A stretch of 64,000 bases of DNA, taken from NCBI GenBank assembly GCA_011033025.1, contig WFMF01000177.1, positions 1 through 64,000 on the forward strand, in the 5' to 3' direction. Of this stretch, positions 1-12,200 are shown one piece after another. Under the pieces are notes generated by a model, which ran no database searches, was not told the DNA's origin, and saw nothing but the letters and a program-made list of their open reading frames with translations. This DNA comes from Beroe forskalii (lineage: Eukaryota; Ctenophora; Nuda; Beroida; Beroidae). Made by a program: the position numbers and the translations under genes. The first letter of the stretch is position 1; each line of letters begins with the position of its first letter.

Positions 1-173
1 AGTCAACGAACTATAATCGAATCATTTTCTAAACAGCAAATATATGTTCGTTTCGATGTAAGTATAAGAAAAATGCGTCAATATGAAATGCGCCCAGTTG
101 ATTTATTATAAACAGGCAAAGCTTTCATCACCTTACAAGGTAGTTATGTTATGCAACTCAACATTAATATACG

Positions 174-349
174 CTTAGAGCATGGCTGGGAATGCGCTAA
201 TAGAAATTATTGCACGAGGCGTAGCCGAGTGCAATTATTTGTATTGTCGCACGAGGAGCAGGCCGAGTGCGACAATACCAAATTATTGCACGAGGCGAAG
301 CCGAGTGCAATAATTTTATTAGCGTCATGACCATTTGCCATGCTCTTAG
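174..349. mobile_element. Foldback/MITE-like element
   Basis: The ends are imperfect inverted repeats: CTTAGAGCATGGC on the left faces GCCATGCTCTTAG on the right. Inside are three GCACGAGG...CCGAGTGC hairpins in a row, each about 20-25 bases. There is no coding capacity. This is the structure of a non-autonomous foldback transposon. The superfamily cannot be named because no clear target duplication is visible. Confidence 0.6.
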
Positions 350-984
350 TGTATTAGCCAATGTGAGGAGTGCAATATTACTTATTATTGCACGCCTACA
401 AGTACCCTCAAAATTGGCTAATATAAATTATAGTATTACAAGGAAGAAGTGACGTACTTTGGAACTCTCGAGGGTTCTAACTGAATGCGGAATGCGAAAA
501 CGGACAAATGTTCAATGGATGGAAAAGGATGGAAAAGCCAAAACTAACAAAAGTTTTAATAACATTATCTTCCTTCATGAATTATTGAACTACTCAAGTT
601 TACATCTGTGTTGAGAAACTATGTGATGTTCAAGTTTCTGCCCACTTTTTGAAGGCTTCAGAAATTCACTTCTATGCTTCGATGTGTAAATCCCATGAAA
701 ATTACTATGAAGTCAGAAAATGGGTGCATATTTTCATATTTTTTTTTTCCTAAGAAGTCTTGTTTAAATATTGAGTACTAACCGAGTTAAGTAGGTAGGT
801 ATTTAATTAAACATATTGCTCGCGAATAATATTTATATCAAGGTCAAGAAAACAATGATCGACATCAAGGACACTAATTCAGGAATTATGGTTCAGGGTT
901 CGCGGGAAATTAAGTCCTAGAACCATCTATAATTTTGAAGATATTGACCAGGCTTCCTAATCAAAATTTACTAACGCCGTGCAC

Positions 985-1062
985 GAGAAATAGGCGGATC
1001 AACGTCATCAACTCACTACATAATCATATGATAATGACGTCATCCTACCCGCCTATTTCTCT
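985..1062. repeat. Composite CRE palindromic element, best copy
   Basis: The outer arms are GAGAAATAGGCGG and CCGCCTATTTCTC. Inside, AACGTCATCAACT lies on the left and ATGATAATGACGTCAT on the right. The core TGACGTCA (1035-1042) is the consensus CREB/ATF site. The same layout recurs at least thirteen more times in the window. It may be a short inverted-repeat transposon or a dispersed regulatory module; the sequence alone does not decide. Confidence 0.65.
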
Positions 1063-1221
1063 CCCACTTGTTCTAGTCTTCTATTTACCTGATCCCACTC
1101 CTTCTCCCACTGGTCCGTCCAATGTAGGATGGGCACTTCCAACAGGTTGTGTCTCCTGCTGGATTTAATGGACAAACTCCGCTCCACCAGACCATACCTC
1201 CGAGTATCACGCATGGTAGTT

Positions 1222-1385
1222 GTACACGTCACGCTTTTCAGGATTTAGGCTTATCACGCTTTTTCTGATTAGTCACGCTTTCAATGTGGGGTTTATCACA
1301 CTTTTATCCTTTGTGATTTATAGAGCTTTTAGTGAGTGGGTTATCACGCTTTTCTTGTGTGATAGAGAGGATTTATATCACACGT
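1222..1385. repeat. Degenerate tandem of TCACGCTTTT
   Basis: The words TCACGCTTTT, TCACGCTTTC and TCACACTTTT recur about every 25-30 bases, with decayed spacers between them. It looks like an old, diverged tandem repeat. No gene is visible in it. Confidence 0.4.
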
Positions 1386-1390
1386 CTTGT

Positions 1391-2490
1391 GTATTTCAGG
1401 GAAGGTTGAAAGGATAGAGTTGCAGGATTTCTGGTTTGTTAGACAGATTTCACGTTCTCTTTTGACTGTAGATAGATGCAGTATGTCCACGAGAGTAAAA
1501 CTAATCAACTGCTCGCCTAGATCACCGGAGAGAAAAATTAGAGGAAAATAAAATCGGCATTTTTAGAAAATATTCAAATGGGTGACGTATCCTTTTTCAG
1601 TTTGCAGGCGACGATTGCGAATGACATAAAATCGTGTTATTTGCAGCAGAAAATATGCTAACTATTTCACAAAAGCAAAATTCGGTGGATGACATAATTT
1701 TCTATCAATTATTCCTTATCACTGATGGCCCTAATGACAGATGCCGAATACAAATAAAGAATAAATATGTCATTTGGTCGAAGAAAATATTCAAGAATAT
1801 CGATCAAAATTCACAAAAGGGAAAGTTGTATTTTGTGGATCAATGAATCAAATCAGGATTTAAAGCGAAGATTTCTCAGCAAATCCAAGAGTAAATATCA
1901 AACAAAATCAAAAAACGACGTTTCTACCCAAAACTGAAAACTGCAACCGCACAAAATCTCTTTTCGAGTTTTAGGTTGTACCTCTACTACTCCGGACACA
2001 TTCCACAAAACTCAACAGACAACTGCAGACACAAAAGATCTGTAGCAGGGCTAAGATGAGACTGCGACGAAAAACAGGTAAAAGTCGGGTGAAAAGAACT
2101 GAGAAAATCAGAGACGAAATAACTGAGGAAACTGGGCGGGTGACGAGCAAAGTCAAAAACGGTGAAAACTAGAACGAGAAAAATGAAGAAAAACCGAGAC
2201 GAAAAACCGATAAAAACTGAGCAGTCAACACAACAGACTGCAGCAGACACAAATTGCAGCACACTCCACAACACAGTAGGAGGGCATTAACGTATCACTT
2301 TCTCTGAAGTGTCATGGAAGGAAGCGGATAGGGTTGCGTATTATGGACGAGATATATCAATAAGCTGCGTGTGAAGAGAGGGCTCTGCTTATGTCATCAA
2401 ATTAGTGTTGTTAATCAACATAATGACATCAGTATCAAAAGTCTGAGTGTCATTGGTGTAACTTGCGTGCGAATAATGGACTAACATTAG
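1391..2490. other. No gene seen; purine-rich stretch
   Basis: Nothing codes convincingly here. From 2000 to 2280 the plus strand is strongly purine-rich, with repeated GAGACGAAAAAC words. CTGCAGACACAAA-like and CAACAGAC words occur at both ends of that stretch. A function cannot be inferred. Confidence 0.4.
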
Positions 2491-2701
2491 GTCAACAAAT
2501 CGCCTCCTTAAATCATTATAATGACGTCACTCTTAACTGTCTACTAATCATTAGCATCCCCATTTATCGGCGCAGGGATGAGAAAAGAACAAAGTATAAT
2601 TTCTAAAATTAGACGTGGCAGGTGTGCCGTGGGATCGCATTACTAATAATATAATCCACAATATAATAATAGGCCTCTGACGTCACACTTCGAGGAAGAG
2701 G

Positions 2702-2777
2702 AATAGGCGAGTTGATATAATCAATTTACCATTATAAGCTCTCATAATGACGTCATTATATCAGCCTATTGTCCGTG
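2702..2777. repeat. Composite CRE palindromic element
   Basis: The left arm ATAGGCGAGTTGATATAA and the right arm TCATAATGACGTCATTATATCAGCCTATTG frame a short AT-rich centre. The core TGACGTCA is at 2748-2755. Both outer arms carry the family's GGCG/GCCTAT ends. Weaker relatives lie at 2497-2531 and 3040-3105. Confidence 0.55.
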
Positions 2778-3460
2778 GAAATTGCTGGAAACCGCCTAGA
2801 ATTACCCAGAAGTTGTTTAATTTAGTGCGGATTAATTTGTTCTACGTCACACCTTGAAAATCTAGTGCTGAGTCTACCTATTAATCTGAATGAAGTCACT
2901 GTACGTTTTCGGGCCTGTAATGTAAAAAATGTTAATTTCGTTAGATTCTACAACTCTGAATTTTAAAGTTTGGGCGTGATAGCTGATGAGTGATCAGTAG
3001 AGGGCATGGAGGATTGTGCAGCTGTCACTCCTGAGAATCAGGCGATCTTTAGCCATCTATTTATTACTTTAAACCCTGATAATGACGTCAGTCTCTACTA
3101 ACTACCATCCACGCATGCTCCTAATTGATATTTAACTACCCCCTTCTTATCATGTTCTGGTGATGAAATAACCCTGCAAGAATGCAGATAAATGCGGAAT
3201 GTGAGTGGCACAGATTGTTGCATCCCTTTCATCATGCACCATTTAGGGTGGAGACCAGCACTAACAGTACATAATTAACCTATTAAATAATCAGGATGTA
3301 CAAAGCTCTGCATTTGGTCATGAACAAAAAGGAGGATTCCTTTTCCTTTTTCCTTATTTATTTCCCCATTGATGAAATCATAATAATTGGATAATGTGAA
3401 TGAAATGAGGTAGAAACCTTATAAATGTTAAACACATGGATATATTTTGTAATTCGTGAT

Positions 3461-4370
3461 ATTCCTGACACCAGTATGTCAGACCAGGTATCCCTGACAC
3501 CAGTACGTCAGACCAGGTATCCCTGACACCAGTACGTCACACAAAGTATCCCTGACACCAGTACGTCTGACCATGTTTCCTTGACACCAGTACGTCAGAC
3601 CATGTTTCCTTGACACCAGTACGTCAGACCATGTATTCCTGACACTAGTACGTCAGAACAGGTATCCCTGACACCAGTATGTCAGATCAGTTATCCCTGA
3701 CACCAGTACATCAGACCAGGTGTCCCTGACACCAGTACATCAGACCAAGTATCCCTGACACCAGTACGTCAAACCAGGTATCCCCGACACCAGTGCTTCA
3801 GACCAGGGATCCCTGACACCAGTACGTCAGACCAGGTATCCCTGACACCAGTACGTCAGACCAGGTATCCCTGACACCAGTATGTCAGACCAGGTATCTC
3901 TGACACCAGTACGTCACACGAAGTATCCCTGACACCAGTATGTCAGCCCAGGTATCCCTGACACCAGTCATCAGACCAGGTATCCCTGACACCAGTGCTT
4001 CAGACCAGGGATCCCTGACACCACTATGTCAGACCAGGTATCCCTGACACCAGTACGTCAGACCAGGCATCCCTGACACCAGTACGTCAGACCAGGTATC
4101 CCTGACACCAGTACGTCAAACCAGGTATCCCTGACACCAGTGCTTCAGACCAGGGATCCCTGACACCACTATGTCAGACCAGGTATCCCTGACACCAGTA
4201 CGTCAGACCAGGTATCCCTGACACCAGTACATCAGACCAGGTATCTCTGACACCAGTACGTCACACGAAGTATCCCTGACACCAGTATGTCAGCCCAGGT
4301 ATCCCTGACACCAGTCATCAGACCAGGTATCCCTGACACCAGTCACCAGACCAGGTATCCCTGGCACCAA
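3461..4370. repeat. 29-bp minisatellite, about 31 copies
   Basis: The unit is about 29 bases: TATCCCTGACACCAGTACG followed by TCAGACCAGG. Copies differ at a few fixed positions (TACGTCA, TATGTCA, TGCTTCA, CATCA). A block at about 3,880-3,990 recurs nearly unchanged at about 4,230-4,340, so the array has also grown by duplicating multi-unit blocks of about 350 bases. It is not a CRISPR array, because there are no unique spacers. Confidence 0.95.
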
Positions 4371-4423
4371 TTATAATGCTTTACTGATTTCAGTAATTTA
4401 CCGATCGTAGTGATCACCATAAA

Positions 4424-4501
4424 CCTTACCTGTCCAGCGAGGTTACAGGCAGCAGTAGTAAACCTTACCTGTCCGGCCAGGTTGCAGGCAGCAGTTGTAA
4501 A
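4424..4501. repeat. Two-copy direct repeat, about 39 bp
   Basis: TAAACCTTACCTGTCC... runs to GGCAGCAGT, then repeats at once with three or four changes. A third partial start (TAAACC) follows. It sits just beyond the minisatellite. The short minus-strand reading frame across it only reflects the duplication. Confidence 0.8.
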
Positions 4502-4599
4502 CCGGTAGTGCTGGAGGTGATCTCTCCCATGACTGGAGGTAGACTTCCGACAAAACACTTCGGATGTGAGCAGACGAGACAGAGTTTCAAACATGTTTC

Positions 4600-7500
4600 T
4601 GGTTTTTAGGATGTAAGGAAGTTCAGATATTTAAGTTAGTCGGGCAAATTCTTTGATTTGGTCAAAATAACTAAATAACTATTTATACAGTAACGTGAGG
4701 AACCGGGATAGAGTTTCAAACATGGTGGATTCTGGTTTGGGTTTTTACTTTTTAGGGCAGCTCAGATAGGAAAAATTCGAGGACGTAGTCAGGAATTCAA
4801 TACAACTTATTAACTGATAGATACAGAAGGTTGTCTTTCGACTTAGGAACTAGGAACTAACAGAAAAATTTCTGCAGGTAATAGTAGAATATGCGAAGGA
4901 GATGGTACAAGATTCCTCCAAATGAGGGCAATTTACAAAAGAAGGTGGTAGAACGATCAAAGCTCCCGGCTATGGGAATCTACCCAGTAGAGGTGTGCTA
5001 GAATATTAGTTCTACTCAATTCACAAATTCGGTGCAAAAAAGATAAGAAAAACTCCTGAAATTAACAGAAAGAAAACCCCAGCAATAGAGGGAAGGGAGT
5101 TACTGTTACGAAACTACTTCCACTTGGTAAATACCATCAGGTCAAATACCGCCAGGGTATTTAAATATCTGGAAATGAGATGTTTGGTAACGATGGTCGA
5201 TACTATCAATGAAATTAGGTATTACACTCCAAGAGGTTACATGTGGTTTGATCCCAACTATTTATACGTGGTTGAAGGTATCAGAAATTTCAGGAAGAAG
5301 GAAGAATAGGATGGCTTTATTTCAAGAAAAAAATTGAACTGGCTATTCAGTATTCAGCCAAACAAAATTTAGAAAAAATTAAATGCAGTTCTTGTTAACC
5401 TTTCAGTTAAATCTTTCAGTTAATCTTTCAGACTTAAATGCATCCAGACTCGTATTTACAAATTAACAAAGGAGATAATTTTAATTAATCTCGGAAAAAA
5501 GCAATGAAATTTATTTGACGAAATGATGATTGAGAAGCACCTACTTTTAGCAGCAAAAAATTAATCATGCATTCACATGAGCTTGTCACGAATTAATTCT
5601 ATAGAAATTTTGTGATTGAAATTAAGGATGCAGCGTATAGCAAAATAATCTAAAGTTGAACAATCCATTTTCAGGAATCAAGCCATGAAGGATCATAAAA
5701 TCAAATTAATGAAGGCGACGTCAAGAAAATGTTGAAGTTCTATTCAGCCGAACTAAATTTAGAAAAACTAAATTTAGAAAAGGACTACAAAATCCAAAAA
5801 TAAAATTACAATTTAAAACTGAACAATCCATTTTCTGGCATCAAGCCATGAAGGAACATGTAATCAAATTAATCAAGGAAACGTCAAGTCGCAATTTTAA
5901 ATGATGTCAAACTCCAATGATGTCAACTATCCATGAAACTATGCTACCAAATGCAAGTTCTGTTACAATTTCACGCTTCCTTGATTTTATTTTTGAAATG
6001 AAAATAAAATAGAACAAATTTTAATGAATAATCGGCTTGGAAATGATGAAACAATTTTCAAATAGGGACGGGGCAACAAAAAAGGTATAAAAGACAACAA
6101 AATGTGGAGTAAAAAATCGGTAAGTTAAGTTGAGAGAGGACTTGAGAGTGGAAAAAATTAGCATATTGATTGTATTGGGACGCATGTCATTATCAAAATG
6201 ATAAATAAATAAAATACGCAATAAATAAAACCATTTATTGAAAATTCCTTCCTTTCAATGTGAAATCTTGAAAAGTCTGGAAAGTTCGTTTGGAGGTGTG
6301 AGGCAGGAACAACTCAACAAATAGACATTTATCGTAAAAAGTTGATGAATCAACCGAAAAGATATTATCGTGAAGTATCTAACAATTGATTACTATATTA
6401 GTGAATCGAAAAAATCATATCTAGAAAATCGATGGAAAAATTTAGGAAAATGTTATAAAATTCCACTAACTGATCATATGATATCATTTATCTCCAATAC
6501 AAAGTATGATCAGCTGACTAGCCTAGCACTGATTGATGTATATTATTATTATCAATCGTCATTGATACGTCACGGGACATCACACGAGAATGAATTGTCT
6601 CACTTCAGTTTTTGAATTGTCTCACTTAAATTTAGTTTCATATGTGTATTTATAGCAACATGTATGATGAGTTTATGTTATGTATTTTTATCCTGTTTTC
6701 TCGTTGGTTGACGATTACCAGTTAGTTTTTGACGAATACACTTATCAGAGATGCATTACGTGTGATTATACGCTTTAATTTTGTATTTGATGAGATGATT
6801 CAAAAAAGCTGCGATTATTCAGTGGCAAATCCGCAATTAATTTTTCTATATTTTTGATCATCCATGGGACTTTTACAAATTTTTGCTAATTGCTATTGTG
6901 TATTGCATATTTAAATTTGTTTACAATTTTCGAAGCATTGGACAACTTTCAGCGAAGGCCGATATTAAACACATTTGATTTACTAACATACAGAATAAAC
7001 TGATTTAAATGTGACTGAAACTTATATTATAAGGCCCGCTGCGCCTTAGCACAAAAAATAAAAGGATATCAAAGCATAAAAATTGCATATAAAATCCAAA
7101 TTAAATGCATATAAAATACAAAAGGCTGCTTTTGAAATAATAGATGAAACAAAACAATCATGGTTGTGCAGTTGGTGAGGTAGAGAGTACTTTTTATATT
7201 ATTTAGCGGTTCGCAAAATGGTAAGATTGATATATTTAAAAGGGCAAAGATTACGAAAGTTGTCAATAAAAGGTGACTAAACACTAAAACACTAAGTTGA
7301 CCAATGGCAAATAAATTTAAAAACACATTGCAAGGTCACTATAAGATAACAATTATTGAAAACTTATAAATAGTATAACAATGACAAGAAAGGAACCTTT
7401 GATCACGATGAGAAATAATTATAATGAATTGTAAAATGAATATAATCATTATCAATTAAAAGAAAAGTCAAATAATAGAGTGCATTATACTCATGTATTT

Positions 7501-7600
7501 GACTGCCTTTACATGATGGAAATAATAACATAATTGGGCTATAAAACTGAAGCATAAAGGTTATAAATGTTTAAGTTACTATTGCAATTACTGTAACTGA
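4600..7600. other. AT-rich intergenic, no gene found
   Basis: No open frame here has splice sites, a family motif or a believable length. Short direct repeats occur: words around TGAACAATCCATTTTC...ATCAAGCCATGAAGGA recur at about 5,660 and 5,820. They suggest an old local duplication. Confidence 0.5.
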
Positions 7601-7602
7601 GC

Positions 7603-7690
7603 CGCGCGCGCTATTAAAGTTCACCAATAATAGCATTATCATAGCTCCAAATAGTCAAATAATGACGTCACAACCATTCTTCTCGCGCGC
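7603..7690. repeat. Composite CRE palindromic element with GC-rich ends
   Basis: GCGCGCGC at the left and CTCGCGCGC at the right bracket ATAGCATTATCATAGCTCC and AATAATGACGTCACAACC. This copy shows that the full family unit can reach about 90 bases with CGCGCG ends. A second, shorter copy lies at 7,899-7,940. Confidence 0.55.
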
Positions 7691-9170
7691 ACGACAAGTC
7701 ACGTTGTATATCATATAATTACAACAAAACAATTACTACGCACCATTACTAGAGGGTAAAAGGTTCATTGGAGGACATATTACAATGAATTCATTATTAT
7801 TAAGCACATGGTAAATATTATGCTAGCAACAATAATTAGACTCTTGATAAGGATTCCCCTCATGAACAATTCCCATGTGTAAAGTAGGTGTTTTGAAGCG
7901 TTAATTCTCCATTCTTAACCATGATAATGACGTCATTCCAAATTTGTCTATGTTTGTAGTGCGGCCTACGGTAATAGTAGATGTCAGCTAGTTCACGATA
8001 TGAGTCCCTATAAGGAATTAAGGAGCGTACGACATTCCACTATCCACGCCGGTCGCCGAAATTTCAGACCGAATTTCATGTCACATTCCATGCCAAAAAA
8101 TGTTGAAGTTCATCGTCGGATTCTTTTCGAAATTAATATTTTGTTGAGATAGATAAATTGGGCTTGAAACACTTGACAATAATTTAATCGATGTGCTTAT
8201 CATCATTATCACAAGAGTACCGTGTGAAAATATCAATTTTGCCCCGGGCCCCGATAAAATTTGTCAGGTTACACGTACGTCGCAGAACCTACATCGAATT
8301 CAAAATTCGTGGAAAACACAAGATTTCAATAAAAGACTGCGAGGAGTTGGCAAAGTTTCGAAGACAAGAAGCTGACAATGTGTTACTTGATACTTCACGA
8401 GATTTCTTAAATTTTAGATCAGATTTGCTGCTCAGTACACTCCCATAAAAGTTTTAAGTCCCTGAAATTATGGGAGGGGAAATGAATGGCCCTTCAAAGC
8501 TTGAGAAAACAAGTACAATTCTTTTTTCTTCCGAAGACTTCTTATCAGTGATAGCAGATCTGACACACGTGACACCTTCACATAAGGGAAGCCATTTGAA
8601 AGTTCTTTCAGGCTGCCGGTAGTATTCAGCAATTTAGACATTCCTAAAGTCCACATATAGGGTGAATTCTTCTGATGTATCAGGAATCTGTTGGGGATTG
8701 ATGTCTACCTAGATTGGGCAAGAACGTTATTCTCTTGAAAAGCTGCGCAAGAGGCGTGCGTTTGCTGTAAAAATGCTTTCGGCCTTTGGGGTTAGAGGAA
8801 AAAGGGCTTGTGGCCAAAACAAGGAATACACGAGGAATTAGCTAAGAACTTCATCAGTTTATCATGGTGTTGGGTAAAAAAGATCAAATAACTTAGTTCC
8901 GGATAAGCAAGACAAAGTATCAAGCAGTTATTTTCGCTTTCCATATCAATCTAGACCTGCCACGCGCAAATAGCTTCACATCAAAGTAGTTTGTTGACAA
9001 GTTATAGCAATTTTCAGCTGACTTATTCCATGAATTCAGACTGAAGCTCGTTTTATCACACGGCAACGACAGTCAAAAGAGGGCATCATATCTTCTTGTG
9101 TGTTTCTCATTTTCTCCTAATATCGGCAGCACACAAGTAGCTTACCCATAGGACCCTGAATTGACTAGCG

Positions 9171-9221
9171 TTGACCAATCAGCAGGTAAGTTCACCGTCA
9201 ACTCGCACGTTGATTGGTCAA
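9171..9221. repeat. CCAAT-type palindromic element
   Basis: TTGACCAATCAGC on the left mirrors GTTGATTGGTCAA on the right, with an AACTCGCACG-type word in between. Related copies occur at 10,051-10,176, 24,071-24,125 and 25,988-26,043. Each arm carries an inverted CCAAT box. It is probably a short foldback transposon family. Confidence 0.6.
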
Positions 9222-9289
9222 TCCAATGTCTTATCTATAATGGTGTATGGGTATACTACAAACATAACAAAATACTGTATATCGATTTT

Positions 9290-12200
9290 CTAATTCAAGG
9301 ATTGACATAAGAGGCGGAAGAGACTAAACTGTGAATCATCAGCGGTTACCCTACAGTTGTAAGGTCTCCCTGCCATCTGCGATGTAGGTGTCCCATCAGC
9401 AGGTGACAAAGGGAAACGGAGGGGTTTCGGCCCCTTCAACGATTCCGCGAATTGCAAAAGGAAAAGGCTGCGCAAGATAGATTAACGTAATTTCACTAAT
9501 TTGAATAACTTTTAAACTTGTCACAAACGCTAAAAAAAGTCACAATAAACTCTTGCCGAATTAATATTCGGGGATTTACGTAATTCAAACAATAGTGAGT
9601 TAATTAAAGATGCAATTGCAAACGTTGCACACATTGTGATATATTTTGTTCATCATATACGTATACCATGGGATATTCTGCACAGATAAGACTACAAAAC
9701 GGTCCACCCACGAGTTATTGGTAGTTGAGAGTGACGTCATTATCAGAGTTTTGAATGGTCATATTGATTATGTAGAACCAGAAATTTCTCTTTTGCGAAC
9801 ATATCAATATGTAGTCTTGTGGTTAAATCCAATAGAAAATATGGTGTCCGTAGTGTCAAGGTAGGAGTCACGTGGAAGCCTAGCAATGTAGCACGTGACT
9901 TATCAATGGCACGTGACTATCACGTGACCAGTCACGTGCTTTTCAGTGAAAGGAATATGAAGTGTCTTCTTTAGCCAGTAGCCACGCCATTATTATAGCG
10001 ACAAGTGAGCCAGCACTTTATCAGAAGCTTACCCACAATCCTCTCCAACACTGACCAATCAGCGCAAGAGTTTGCCAGTAACTCGCGGGCTGATTGTCCA
10101 GTAACTCGCACGCTGATTGGCCAGTAACTTGCACGCTGATTGCTCACTGACTTGCAGTCTTGCACGCTAATTGGTCTCCTTCAGCCACGTCATTATCAGC
10201 ATTGAGTGAGTCGATGGTGTGGGGAAATTGAGTGGGGATGAATGTTGATGCACATGTATCGCCTATGTATGAATGTATAAGAGTTGAAAGTTGCTGATGC
10301 TAGGTTTTAATGAAGTGAGCACTGGGCAATAAATGACTGAAATTTCTTAAACGGGAAGGAATTTTCCGACCCTTTGAATTGATGAAAGACATTCCCATTT
10401 TCCAGTATTCCAAGTAGCCCGACCATTCAAACAGCGGAATCATAACCATGGAATTCCGCGCGGAATCTTGAATGGATAAATTTTCAATACGAATTATTAT
10501 GCAAATCGATACATCTATTAAGTCTGTTTTAATTAAAATATTATATAAATCAACTCCTACCTTTTTGAGAGGGTCAGTGAGTCCATTAGGGCTGTGTAGA
10601 ACGTGCTTAGGGACATACACCACTCGCTTATTCCGCTTTCCTTTCGGAGATAGATCTGAAATTGGTTGAAAGTTCATGCGACAGAAACATGTTTAAAAGA
10701 GGCAACATTTCCCGTCCGGATCCGGAATTACAGGGAAATTTAGTGATTGTTTTTGGAATTTCAGGAGAAGAATGAAAAATTGATCCAAAAAAACAATATT
10801 AAAGTGGAGAAAGTTTAGAATCATATTATTGGTTCATGAACTCACCGAAGTCAAGTGAATCGTACTCTGAGAACCTGTTGTCCTCATCAATTAACAGTCT
10901 CATGAGTCTGAAACAAATATTGAGCATGTCAGTTGACGATAAAGATTAAAGAATTTCAAATGTGGATCTAAATTCATTTAGAGTTCATTTCTAGGTCCTC
11001 TGTTAAATTAAATTGAAAGTGGCCAATCGCTATCACTGTGCTTTTAAAAACCAACCTAAAAGTGTACTCAGAACTAATAAAGCAATAGATAAGACCACAG
11101 AACAAAACAGAGAGGAAAATGACCGCTCAAAATCATCATTGAGATCCATATCAAAAGACCATGACCGAACATGAGCTTTAGAATTTATTATTAACTTATA
11201 TTAAAGTACTTCTGATTCAGCCAAATGGAGCCAAGCACCTTACATCATAAAGGTATATAAATATCTGCTCTTTCATTGATGTCTTTAATACATAGCAACA
11301 CCTTCCTTTTCGGTTCCATATATTGCTTTTAACCCTAACTCTTCGGATCAAAACTTGTAACATCCCTCTGGCGGTGCCGTCGGGAAATATTCCAAAATGG
11401 ACCTGACAGTCTATGTATTTTAAAACTATTTGCACACCAGCTAGTTTTAAATAATAAATCAAATAATATACACAATGGATTATGCCACCTCGGCTATAAA
11501 ATATTTAGATTTAAGCACAGTCTGGCCACCTGAAGGCACAGTATAGTCACAGTATTTCTGTATGCAGCTTTAAATATTACGTAATCTAGCGACTTATATT
11601 TTCTGTCAAGCAGGTATGTAATTTTGTAATTATATGAAAAGTTGGACTATTGTTGGAAATTTAAAACGGATCAAAATGTTCAATCGGATTCAATATGGAT
11701 TTGAGACCTTGTGGAGACATTGGAGACATTATGGATTGTAAGAAACCCTAGATCTTTTTCCGACGAGGTATATACTTCCCCAAACGAACAATAGAAATTA
11801 TTTCAATAATGAGAGACATGATCAACAACGAATGCCCAACAACGAATGCCCAAAAACTGTGATTTTCGTGATATTCGTGTTCGACGATTATATCCCCATC
11901 AAGTTAGCTTGAAAGTTTCGCAACCCTGTAGGTCAAATAACGCCGTACCACTGCCTAATAAAAGGTGCTAATATATAAATAAATTTTGCAGCATTGCAAA
12001 CTATATACAAATTTTAAGGTGACAACGTATTAAAGCACATGCGTCGCATTGACGTCCGTCCAAATGTTGAGTTTCATCCGTGGCGCAAAATTTTAGAATT
12101 TTGGAGTTGCGATATTTTGGAGTACCGCAGAAATATTATGATGCAAAAAGTGTGCGAAAAAAGGTATGAGGGGAGCAAAAATGGTATAAAAAGTTAACGA

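Noticed and set aside
3461..4370. CRISPR-like regular array
   Set aside because: The whole 29-bp unit repeats with no unique spacers, and the host is an animal.
8191..8448. 85-codon plus-strand frame
   Set aside because: Charged and superficially protein-like, but an overlapping frame is equally open and no motif or splice partner was found.
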